6,674 nucleotides of DNA from Candidatus Methanophagales archaeon (GTDB lineage: Archaea; Halobacteriota; Syntropharchaeia; Alkanophagales; Methanospirareceae), in the NCBI GenBank assembly GCA_021159475.1, contig JAGGRS010000109.1, positions 1 to 6,674 on the forward strand. Direction: 5' to 3'. How positions within the stretch are numbered: the first letter of the stretch is position 1; the number at the start of each line of letters is the position of its first letter. Below are positions 1-5,686 of this stretch, in pieces. The position numbers and the translations under genes were made by a program. The notes under the pieces were generated by a model, which saw nothing but the letters and a program-made list of their open reading frames with translations, was not told where the DNA came from and ran no database searches.

Positions 1-36
1 CTGCGTATTCACAGTATTTCCGAAGAATAGAAGAGC

Positions 37-78
37 AGCCCCATCCACGCCACCCCGCTTTGAAAAGCGGGGCATCCC
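37..78. repeat. 42-bp hairpin repeat, copy 1
   Basis: This stretch is identical over 42 bp to 737-778, in the same orientation. Its core at 53-72 is a perfect inverted repeat: CCCCGCTT, a TGAA loop, then AAGCGGGG. On the minus strand it begins 20 bp after the stop codon of the retropepsin-like gene, so it could work as a 3' stem-loop or terminator. This copy lacks a clear T-tract after the stem. It could also be an end of an IS200/IS605-type element or a small non-autonomous relative, since such ends form hairpins, but no transposase is visible here. The repeat is certain; its nature is not. Confidence 0.9.
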
Positions 79-98
79 TGGTGGCTTCTTAGGACTTC

Positions 99-509
99 TC
101 AACTGAACCCAACCTCCTTTCCTCTGTCAAATTCTACAAAGAAATTATCGAGAGCACCCACTCTACCTAAAATTGGCGGAACATCATCACTTTCTGAAAT
201 ACCTACGGGAGCATCAAATTCCATCTGACCAATCCTGAATTTTAAGCGATGAAGATAAACAGTAAGTTTGGAGTACGGGACAATCCCTCTTATTTCTATT
301 TCATCTCCAGATTCTATATCCAAAATAAACAATTTACCCTGGCGATATGGCAATAAAGAAAGATCGGCACCACTATCCACAAGCATATCTTCGACAATGT
401 ACCATTCTTCATCAATTGCCGAGTATATTTCAAGATTTATCAAGGGTCTCAAAACCTTTTCAAAGGTTGCACTACCACGCTCTTTATACCTGAACGAAAC
501 TTTAGACAA
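99..509 (-). CDS. Retropepsin-like aspartyl protease family protein
   Basis: This 136-residue protein resembles the single-domain, retroviral-type aspartyl proteases common in archaea and bacteria, which act as dimers with one catalytic Asp per subunit. The signature is LVDSGADLSLLP at residues 43-54 (catalytic D45, D-S/T-G motif). The family's second conserved element, PPILGRVG, is at 111-118 near the C-terminus. No signal peptide or membrane segment is visible, so it is probably cytoplasmic. The start is TTG at 509, chosen because a strong Shine-Dalgarno GGGAGGAG (517-524) lies 7 nt upstream; there is no better ATG. The start overlaps the end of the upstream 51-residue gene by 8 nt, which indicates one mRNA and coupled translation. 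The length is normal for the family. The substrate is unknown. Fold assignment is confident; actual proteolysis is inferred. Confidence 0.8.
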   Translation of the reverse strand: MSKVSFRYKERGSATFEKVLRPLINLEIYSAIDEEWYIVEDMLVDSGADLSLLPYRQGKLFILDIESGDEIEIRGIVPYSKLTVYLHRLKFRIGQMEFDAPVGISESDDVPPILGRVGALDNFFVEFDRGKEVGFS

Positions 510-657
510 CTAATATCTCCTCCCTTGTAGGTATCCAAGCAAGTGCCACTCTTTTTTCTGGATTCTCCCTCTTGATTTTACGAAAGACCTCTTCCACATT
601 TAGTCCTTCCCACACGATCTTACCATCGACCCTTATTACATATTTGTGATTTGCCAT
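502..657 (-). CDS. Small DUF5678-like protein upstream of the protease
   Basis: This is a 51-residue ORF from ATG (655-657) to TAA (502-504). It starts MANHKYVIRVDGKIVWEGL, continues with NVEEVFRKI at residues 20-28, and ends in IPTREEILVV. The pattern 'YV..VDGKIV..G.(N/D)VEEV...I' followed by a short hydrophobic strand near the C-terminus matches the small DUF5678 domain as I know it. The function of that family is unknown. Its stop overlaps the TTG start of the retropepsin-like gene by 8 nt, so the two form a bicistron. No Shine-Dalgarno precedes the ATG. A TATA-like box about 25 nt upstream suggests a leaderless or nearly leaderless transcript. The ORF is compact and hydrophilic, with no membrane segment. 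The coding call is well supported by the overlap, the strong Shine-Dalgarno for the next gene inside it, and family resemblance; the family name is by eye. Confidence 0.75.
   Translation of the reverse strand: MANHKYVIRVDGKIVWEGLNVEEVFRKIKRENPEKRVALAWIPTREEILVV
517..524 (-). promoter_or_regulatory. Shine-Dalgarno deciding the TTG start of the protease gene
   Basis: On the minus strand this reads GGGAGGAG, a near-full match to the archaeal anti-SD. It lies 7 nt before the TTG at 507-509. It sits inside the last codons of the 51-residue gene, which supports both the unusual start codon and coupled translation. Confidence 0.75.
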
Positions 658-677
658 GATTTATTTTAAGTTTTATC

Positions 678-687
678 TATTTAAATA
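678..687 (-). promoter_or_regulatory. TATA-like box of the DUF5678-protease bicistron
   Basis: The self-complementary sequence TATTTAAATA is centred about 25 nt upstream of the ATG at 657, within an AT-rich stretch. With the usual archaeal spacing, transcription would begin at or within a few bases of the start codon, giving a leaderless mRNA. The lack of a Shine-Dalgarno before that ATG fits. Position-based prediction only. Confidence 0.5.
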
Positions 688-736
688 TCTTTGGTTAGAC
701 TCTGTGCAACTTAGGATCTGCATCGTGCTTATAAAA

Positions 737-778
737 AGCCCCATCCACGCCACCCCGCTTTGAAAAGCGGGGCATCCC
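737..778. repeat. 42-bp hairpin repeat, copy 2
   Basis: This is identical to 37-78, with its stem-loop at 753-772. On the minus strand it begins 22 bp after the stop of the broken DUF2283-like gene (801). On that strand the element is followed directly by a short T-run (complement of AAAAA at 733-737), which would make this copy a plausible terminator. The two copies bracket the DUF5678-protease module, so recombination between them would excise exactly 700 bp. Confidence 0.9.
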
Positions 779-800
779 GTTGGAGAAGCTCAGCTTATGT

Positions 801-994
801 TCACTTAAATCTCCGCGAAAAATCTGGCACCGTTATCCCTATTACTTTCTCACCCCTATATCGTATGATTATATCACTATCTAAGAGCACGGCATCATCT
901 GCAGCAGTTGGGGGTCCAAAACTTATATAAATCTATCACGGTCGTAGTCAATGTCCAACTTCTCTAGCTCTTCCACCTTTAAGCTCGCTTCCAT
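801..994 (-). pseudogene. Frameshifted DUF2283-like small protein gene
   Basis: The gene starts at ATG 994 with a good Shine-Dalgarno (GGAGGGA, 1001-1007; 6-nt gap). It reads MEASLKVEELEKLDIDYDRD and then hits an in-frame TAA at 923-925 after 23 residues. Another minus-strand frame takes over at once with ISFGPPTAADDAVLLDSD, then IIIRYRGEKVIGITV and PDFSRRFK, ending at TGA 801-803. Restoring one base (probably a T) in the run at 929-931 gives a continuous 64-residue protein. Its D-Y-D.....YISFGPP..ADD pattern and IRYRG-K-VGIT core fit the DUF2283 family, small proteins often encoded beside DUF4258 toxin-like proteins and regarded as antitoxin candidates. A sequencing error or programmed frameshifting cannot be excluded, but the upstream partner is broken too. 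Family call by eye. Confidence 0.7.
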
Positions 995-1193
995 AATATT
1001 TCCCTCCTAATTATCCTTTCGAGATCCGAAGTTATAAATGATGTTATAACCTCCTCATTTTCTTCATATATAACAACCATATATTTAGCTTTATTCTTAC
1101 GGCAATATGTCTATCAAATTTACCTGTCGTTTTAGCATGTGGTCTATCCCTGATTGAGTAAGTTTCACCGTATTCCCGAATACCGAACGAAAT
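979..1193 (-). pseudogene. Broken DUF4258-like (toxin-type) gene fragment upstream of DUF2283
   Basis: A 71-codon protein can be rebuilt from two frames. The first half reads FGIREYGETYSIRD, then RPHAKTTGKFDRHIAVR, in the frame that directly follows the glycosyltransferase stop codon. Near 1093-1098 one base is missing and the sequence continues NKAKYMVVIYEENEEVITSF, then ITSDLERIIRREILW, to a TAA at 979-981. No ATG, GTG or TTG follows the glycosyltransferase stop in the first frame, so the 5' end is probably lost as well. Its stop overlaps the start of the DUF2283-like gene by 16 bp, the usual layout of a toxin-antitoxin pair. The 'H.....GK.DRHIAVR....YMVVIYEE..EVIT' pattern is reminiscent of DUF4258, RelE-like folds. 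That assignment is inferred from pattern and partner; the frameshifted coding signal is seen directly. Confidence 0.6.
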
Positions 1194-1907
1194 TTAGACA
1201 GGGTGAAATCTCAATTCCCACCACAGTCTCAGTATCTGATACCCCATGCCTATTATATCACGCTTCATATCAACCTTTGTATCGCCGGAGCACCGCCATC
1301 GAACCGGGAATTCTTTTATTTTATAGCCCGCTCTCTGCGCTCTCACCAGTAGCTCTGTATCCCAGAACCAGTGCTCATCCTTCACATCGTCCATGATAGC
1401 GAATAGCGAATCGCGCCTGAACGCTTTGAATCCACACTGGTGGTCACGCAACTCAGACTTTAAGAACAGCCGAGTAAGGAAATTGAACCCCTTGCTCGCT
1501 ACCAATCTCGTTATAGACCGCTTCACATCACTACCCTTTAACATCCTCGAGCCCGTTGCTATATCATAGCCTGCACGTATAAAATCTATCAAATCCTGGA
1601 GGTGTATCAGGTCTGTTGCGAGGTCAACATCAATATAAACCAGTATATCACCCTTTGCGGCTCTAAATGCGCGATTTAATGCTCTACCGCGTCCCAGTCG
1701 TGTATCACTGTGTAGATGCCGCACAAAACGGAGTTCCTGTGCAAGCTCCCTTGCTACTCGCTCCGTTCCATCTGTGGAGCCATCTTCAGCGATGATGATC
1801 TCAAAAGAGGATGTGATATCGCTCAATCTAAGGGCAACTTTCTCAACGGTATTGCGCAGTCGCATCGCTTCGTTATACGCCGGGAGGACAAGTGAGACTT
1901 CTATCAT
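1194..1907 (-). CDS. Family 2 glycosyltransferase, dolichol-phosphate mannose synthase-like
   Basis: This 237-residue enzyme has the GT-A fold of the DPM1/DPG-synthase subgroup of GT2, which moves a sugar from a nucleotide donor to a polyprenyl phosphate carrier at the cytoplasmic membrane face. Visible motifs in order: VSLVLPAYNE (4-13), AEDGSTDGT (40-48), the metal-binding DXD as YIDVDLATD (91-99), GSR (119-121), DHQCGFKAFRRD (155-166) and WFWDTELLVRAQRAGY (180-195), followed by FPVRW (200-204). No C-terminal membrane helices are present, so it is the short soluble form. Likely roles are N-glycosylation or surface glycan assembly; donor and acceptor cannot be told from sequence. The start is ATG 1907 because the conserved first strand begins at once. 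It is divergent from mmp14, and its stop touches the pseudogene remains downstream. Confidence 0.9.
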   Translation of the reverse strand: MIEVSLVLPAYNEAMRLRNTVEKVALRLSDITSSFEIIIAEDGSTDGTERVARELAQELRFVRHLHSDTRLGRGRALNRAFRAAKGDILVYIDVDLATDLIHLQDLIDFIRAGYDIATGSRMLKGSDVKRSITRLVASKGFNFLTRLFLKSELRDHQCGFKAFRRDSLFAIMDDVKDEHWFWDTELLVRAQRAGYKIKEFPVRWRCSGDTKVDMKRDIIGMGYQILRLWWELRFHPV

Positions 1908-1975
1908 CAGGGGGTTTATATTTTATACAGGGGCAGGTATATAATATGTAATTCTGTATAGGAGCAGGAGCAACA
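1908..1975. promoter_or_regulatory. Divergent promoter region between glycosyltransferase and mmp14
   Basis: This 68-bp spacer serves both directions. For mmp14 a TATA-like GTATATAATA at 1937-1946 lies about 35 nt before the ATG at 1976, and GGAGCAGGAG (1961-1970) supplies the Shine-Dalgarno. For the glycosyltransferase the minus-strand TTATATAC overlaps the same AT-rich core, about 33 nt from its ATG. A second AT-rich stretch at 1917-1926 is too near the start to be its TATA box. A 14-bp imperfect direct repeat (1924-1937 and 1955-1968; 11 of 14 identical, 31-bp period) flanks the mmp14 TATA box and could be a tandem operator. Confidence 0.55.
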
Positions 1976-3418
1976 ATGCCCTTATTCAGGAGGAGATACC
2001 ATCCCAGGATACTGCATACCAAAAGAATCAGTTACAGCGACCTCTTCTTTATACTACGGCTCTCCAGAGGCGACCTCACTTTGCGACCCATCTTCATCGT
2101 GGCAAGTGTCGAACTCGGAAACAGCACTACCAAATCTATTATAAGTGCTACCGACCTGAAGAGCGGTAAGACGTATATACTGGATAAGGCTGTCAGGATG
2201 ACCAGGGAAGCTCTATCGCGTGAGGGTGCATTCTGCCATACGATAACCATGGTCGAGCTCTCGGTTGATTCGATAGCAGAGCTGGTGAAGAAGACGTTAC
2301 AGGACTGTGCAGCAGCCGCAGGGATAACAGTTCCGGATTTGCATTTCGTGGTTCGCTCCTCTGGTGTAACTGCGGGTTTCTCCACGGTCGAGGAGATGCA
2401 GGGAGTGATACAGGCACTGGCTAAGGGCTGCATGCTCGCCGGTGTGCCACCGCGGAAGATGATCTCACCAATGACCATTGATGATATCCCGGCTGAACTC
2501 AGGAAGTATTCCAGAATGGACAGGACATATTTCGACGGTGCCGTAACCGGAAACGAAGCACCCGCCGGGGAATCGCTGGTAGCAAATGAGATGGAGGGCG
2601 AACTTGTAACTGCGGGTTTAAAAGAGGCTGCTAAGTGGCTTGATGTTGATTACCGCAATCCTGTCCTCTCATTGGATTTCGGCACCACCCTCGCAGGTCG
2701 TATAACCAATGACCAGTTGCCATACTCGAAGGTGATAGGCAGTTTCTGTGGACTCGCAGGTGCTATTCCTGATGCACTGGTCTCTAAAATAGTGAGTGAG
2801 AAGTATCCATCGGTACTCGATTTCACGAGTCGGGAGCGAGGGAGAGGCAGAGTGAAGAAGGAGGTGGTGAAAGCGTATGCGGAGGAGGTATTGAGCCATC
2901 TGAGGATAGAGAAGGTTAAGTCCGGGACAAGATTCGGTGGCTCACCGGTGAATGTAGCAGCAGCGAGGAGAAACGGTGTCACATTGATAGGCGTTGATGC
3001 CGGTGATAACATGTCTGATCTGCCCAAGATAGGGCAAATAGGCGAGGAGATAGCAAAGGATGCTGGCATACACTATGTCCATCATGTCATTGATGAGGTC
3101 TCGGCAAGTATCACTGAGCGGCTGGTGGGGATAGCGAAGGATGAGGGGTTATTACTGCCAAACACGAAGATAGGCATCACCGGACGCGCAGGTATTACCG
3201 GACGGAAACCCGAATTGGTGCTCCACAAGTTAAGTGACCTGTTTGAGAGGAATATGGAGAAAGAGGTGATATTCGCGGATGACGCACTGGCACGTGGCGC
3301 AGCAGTGCTTGGCAGGTGTATGCACCAATTTGGAACGCCATCAAATCCAATAGGTGGTATCCAGGGCGGTGGCTGCATACTTGGTGAGCGAGTAAAGAAG
3401 CAAAAAAGAAATATATAG
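1976..3418 (+). CDS. mmp14: Methanogenesis marker protein 14 (DUF2114), ASKHA ATPase-like
   Basis: This 480-residue protein matches methanogenesis marker 14, a family found in organisms with MCR and of unknown biochemical role. It has the look of an actin/Hsp70/acetate-kinase-fold nucleotide-binding protein: a first phosphate loop VASVELGNSTTKSI (42-55), a second LSLDFGTTLAGRITND (231-246), and a glycine-rich C-terminal part with GITGRAGITGRKPE (400-413) and ARGAAVLGRC (439-448). VANEMEGELVTAG (202-214) and FCGLAGAIPDA (257-267) are also family-typical. It is somewhat longer than the roughly 445 residues I recall for the family, owing to a basic N-terminal stretch (1-35). ATG 1976 is preferred because GGAG lies 5 nt upstream; a GTG at 2099 would start right at the first motif but lacks this support. 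It heads the mmp14-mmp17-mmp7 operon, with 25 bp to mmp17. It is not marker 15, the HgdC-type activator relative. Confidence 0.92.
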   Translation: MPLFRRRYHPRILHTKRISYSDLFFILRLSRGDLTLRPIFIVASVELGNSTTKSIISATDLKSGKTYILDKAVRMTREALSREGAFCHTITMVELSVDSIAELVKKTLQDCAAAAGITVPDLHFVVRSSGVTAGFSTVEEMQGVIQALAKGCMLAGVPPRKMISPMTIDDIPAELRKYSRMDRTYFDGAVTGNEAPAGESLVANEMEGELVTAGLKEAAKWLDVDYRNPVLSLDFGTTLAGRITNDQLPYSKVIGSFCGLAGAIPDALVSKIVSEKYPSVLDFTSRERGRGRVKKEVVKAYAEEVLSHLRIEKVKSGTRFGGSPVNVAAARRNGVTLIGVDAGDNMSDLPKIGQIGEEIAKDAGIHYVHHVIDEVSASITERLVGIAKDEGLLLPNTKIGITGRAGITGRKPELVLHKLSDLFERNMEKEVIFADDALARGAAVLGRCMHQFGTPSNPIGGIQGGGCILGERVKKQKRNI

Positions 3419-3443
3419 GGTGATAATTTAATGGTGATATGCG

Positions 3444-4013
3444 ATGGAAGTGAGAGTAGAGGGAGGGGATGAATTTGCCAATGCGAGTTATAGTAAGATC
3501 TGTCAGAATGTGTTCAGGGATATAGGGTTACACAGTAATGTGGACAATGTATATATGTATTGCAATCCAGCGGAGCACGTCTTCATCATCTCTGTCAAGG
3601 TTGGCAGGGTGCCAAGTCCCGTTACCGTGAATGACATGACAATCAGGGGTGATAAGAGATTAAAGGTGACGAACGAGAGGTATGTGCCCAGATTGCTCGC
3701 ATTGCTCTGGGATAAGTTCGGTGAGCGTGTGAAACAGTTGAGCAGACTGGAGATAAGTGTAGATTTGAGTCCGGAAGAGATGCAGGAGTTGATGAAGATG
3801 GTGGTCTATGACCCACGTGAAGACCTGAATACGAGGATACTGGATGCGGTGGATAGGATATTACCTGAGGGCGCTCGTGTTCGTTATCCCATTCCGGCAC
3901 AATCCCAGGGCAGGCTAACTATCATCGCATCAGAGAATCCGATAACCGATGAATGGAAGAGGAAGGCGGAAGAGATGGTGAGTGCACAGAAACTAAGCGA
4001 GGGAGGGGTATGA
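3444..4013 (+). CDS. mmp17: Methanogenesis marker protein 17, MCR activation complex subunit
   Basis: This 189-residue protein is recognised as marker 17 from its N-terminal half (VEGGDEFANASYSKICQNVF, residues 5-24; VYMYCNPAEHVFIISV, 36-51) and its length, close to the family norm of about 185. Published work on the ATP-dependent MCR activation system places Mmp17 with McrC, Mmp3, Mmp7 and component A2 (AtwA), which together reduce the nickel of coenzyme F430 in MCR to Ni(I). Two cysteines (C20, C40) are visible; whether they bind a cluster cannot be judged here. It is soluble, with no signal peptide. The ATG at 3444 is preceded by GGTGAT (3433-3438), a good match to the archaeal anti-SD, 5 nt away. 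It is followed by mmp7 after one base, so the two should be made in equal amounts. Confidence 0.9.
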   Translation: MEVRVEGGDEFANASYSKICQNVFRDIGLHSNVDNVYMYCNPAEHVFIISVKVGRVPSPVTVNDMTIRGDKRLKVTNERYVPRLLALLWDKFGERVKQLSRLEISVDLSPEEMQELMKMVVYDPREDLNTRILDAVDRILPEGARVRYPIPAQSQGRLTIIASENPITDEWKRKAEEMVSAQKLSEGGV

Positions 4014-4014
4014 G

Positions 4015-4908
4015 ATGTATAAGATAATGATGTTTTCCGGCGGTGTATATAAGTTCAATGAGTTGAAGGAGCTGGTGCAGGATATAGGTGGGTTCATCCT
4101 TCAGGAGATGGTGATGCAGACAGAGACGATGCTGCATCTGGCGTTTCCAGCGGAGGAAGAGCCGGTAATAAAGGGTAAGGTGAAGGAGGTAGGAGGGAAG
4201 TTAGTGGATTTACCACTTGCAGGTGCGGAGATAATGCTCGTGGCTCCTTCTCTTGGTAGACATCACGCCGTTGACCCGATGTGTGATATTGCGGAATTTT
4301 TAAGGCGGAAAGGCGCCATCACCAATATGATGGGTCTGGCGCGAGGCGTAGGTAAGAGAATAGCGCAGATAAAGGTGGAGGAGAAGAAGATAATAGAGGA
4401 ATGCGATGCCGCGGTATTTATATTTGGCAATTTCAAGGAGTGCATAGAGGAGAAGGCGAAGCTGTGTGAGGGCTTAGAGGTGCCTTATATCATCGTTGGC
4501 GGTCCTCCCGAGATGGACATACCGCATTATGTAGGTGGCATAGGTAGGAGAACAGAGAGGATGAAGCGAAAGCATGAGATAGAGAAGCTGGAGCAGATGG
4601 CGGAAGGGCTGCGAGTTGAGCTTGATGCCAGGAGGCGGGAGATAGAAGAGGACCCACTGGCTACTTCGCCACTCTTCATAAAGGAGCTGATAGATATGAC
4701 CATCCCGCCAAAGCTCGGAGAGGAGTTCTCCACCATCATACATCTCGATGGATTGCGTGTGAAGTTGGAACCCGGGGAGGAGGATAAGGTGCGGCAGATA
4801 GAGATAGGGAAGCGGAAATTATCGGATATATGCGAGATGAAGAAATCGCTATATGAGGGCTACCTGCTGAAGATACTACCCGAAGCAGTGACGGGTAGCG
4901 TATTTTAG
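4015..4908 (+). CDS. mmp7: Methanogenesis marker protein 7, MCR activation complex subunit
   Basis: This 297-residue protein matches marker 7: MYKIMMFSGGVYK at the N-terminus, SLGRHHAVDPMCDIAEFLRR (79-98), TNMMGLARG (103-111), FIFGNFKECIEEK (135-147) and PYIIVGGPPEMD (157-168). It is a known part of the MCR activation complex with McrC, Mmp3 and Mmp17, a system reported to carry nitrogenase-like iron-sulfur cofactors. Cysteines at 90, 130, 143, 151 and 273 are candidate ligands, C90 being in the most family-like stretch. Residues about 178-215 are rich in Arg, Lys and Glu and look like a long helix. The start at 4015 lies one base after the mmp17 stop, with GGGAGGGGT (4001-4009) as Shine-Dalgarno; translation is probably coupled. 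A 46-bp gap separates it from the next gene. Assignment is confident; the ligand proposal is inference. Confidence 0.92.
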   Translation: MYKIMMFSGGVYKFNELKELVQDIGGFILQEMVMQTETMLHLAFPAEEEPVIKGKVKEVGGKLVDLPLAGAEIMLVAPSLGRHHAVDPMCDIAEFLRRKGAITNMMGLARGVGKRIAQIKVEEKKIIEECDAAVFIFGNFKECIEEKAKLCEGLEVPYIIVGGPPEMDIPHYVGGIGRRTERMKRKHEIEKLEQMAEGLRVELDARRREIEEDPLATSPLFIKELIDMTIPPKLGEEFSTIIHLDGLRVKLEPGEEDKVRQIEIGKRKLSDICEMKKSLYEGYLLKILPEAVTGSVF

Positions 4909-4954
4909 TCAGGTCTCCCATTCATCGTTCATATTGCTAACCTAACAATGCACG

Positions 4955-5641
4955 ATGTCTGATAATGATGATGTGCCGTGGCGGGATTGGAGTCATATCA
5001 CGAAGCTTGACCCGGATAAACCCATCAATAAGCGAGCTCTGGATACGATTGTGAGCAGTGGCACCGATGCTATAATGGTCTCGGGCACACAGAATATCAC
5101 ACGTGAAAATACCTCCATGCTTATATCGCTCCTGAGACATTATGGAATCCCGAAGATTCTGGAGCCCGTAACGCCCGAAGCGGTCGTGTATGAGGGCATA
5201 GATTATGTCTTCGTGCCACTGGTTCTTAATGCTATGGACTCGAGATGGATAGTGGGTAAGCACGTGGAATGGATAAAGAGTGGTGCGATTGTATGGGATA
5301 AGGTGATACCGGAGGCATACATCGTATTGAACCCCGACTCGGCGGTTGCTAAACTCACAAAGGCACAGACAGACCTCAGTGCTGATGATGTCGTTGCATA
5401 CGCACTCTATGCAGAGAAATATCTCCATCTGCCCATCGTGTATGTAGAGTATAGTGGAACTTATGGCGACCCTGAGCTGGTCAGGGAGCTGAGCAAGAGA
5501 TGTAAGGCGTCTATATTCTATGGCGGTGGGATAGATACAAAAGAGAAGGCAAAGGAGATGAAGCAATACGCTGATGTCATTGTGGTGGGGAATGTGGTCT
5601 ACAAAAGCATGGATAAGTTCCTGGAGACCGTTCAATTTTAA
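4955..5641 (+). CDS. Geranylgeranylglyceryl phosphate synthase (GGGPS)
   Basis: This 228-residue TIM-barrel enzyme joins geranylgeranyl diphosphate to sn-glycerol-1-phosphate, the first committed ether-bond step of archaeal membrane lipid synthesis. It resembles the Archaeoglobus-type (group I, PcrB-like) enzymes in length and motifs: WSHITKLDPDK (12-22), SGTDAIMVSGTQN (35-47), FVPLVLNAMD (86-95), GYIVLNPDS-like AYIVLNPDSAVAK (121-133), VEYSGTYGDPELV (164-176), and the phosphate-binding FYGGGIDTKEKA (188-199) with VVGNVVY (210-216). The start is uncertain. ATG 4955 has no Shine-Dalgarno; a GTG at 4973 would give PWRDWSHITKLDPD right at the usual family N-terminus but also lacks one. It follows mmp7 by 46 bp on the same strand and could be read through from it; no convincing promoter is visible in the gap. 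Confidence 0.93.
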   Translation: MSDNDDVPWRDWSHITKLDPDKPINKRALDTIVSSGTDAIMVSGTQNITRENTSMLISLLRHYGIPKILEPVTPEAVVYEGIDYVFVPLVLNAMDSRWIVGKHVEWIKSGAIVWDKVIPEAYIVLNPDSAVAKLTKAQTDLSADDVVAYALYAEKYLHLPIVYVEYSGTYGDPELVRELSKRCKASIFYGGGIDTKEKAKEMKQYADVIVVGNVVYKSMDKFLETVQF

Positions 5642-5686
5642 CTTATTTTTAATGATAAAGAAGAGGAGTTATATTAGTGATGGGAG

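Noticed and set aside
8..24. Weak match to 1164-1180 (15 of 17 bases), suggesting another copy of the toxin-like gene at the left edge
   Set aside because: A match of this quality is expected a few times by chance in a window this size, and too little sequence remains beyond the edge to judge.
37..778. Possible CRISPR array from two identical repeats
   Set aside because: Only two copies, 700 bp apart with genes in between, and a strong palindrome; no spacer structure.
1176..1197. Similarity to the start of the retropepsin-like gene (minus strand TGTCTAAA.TTTCGTTC)
   Set aside because: Only about 18 bases with two gaps, and the reading frames do not correspond; treated as chance.
1154..1396. 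Plus-strand 80-codon open frame
   Set aside because: It lies opposite the glycosyltransferase C-terminus and the toxin-like remains, both of which explain the sequence; no domain or ribosome binding site.
2032..2478. Minus-strand open frame of 148 codons inside mmp14
   Set aside because: A shadow of a recognised gene; no supporting ribosome binding site or domain.
4937..5635. Long minus-strand open frame of 232 codons opposite GGGP synthase
   Set aside because: It is a shadow of a clearly recognised enzyme on the plus strand; the translation has no recognisable domain.
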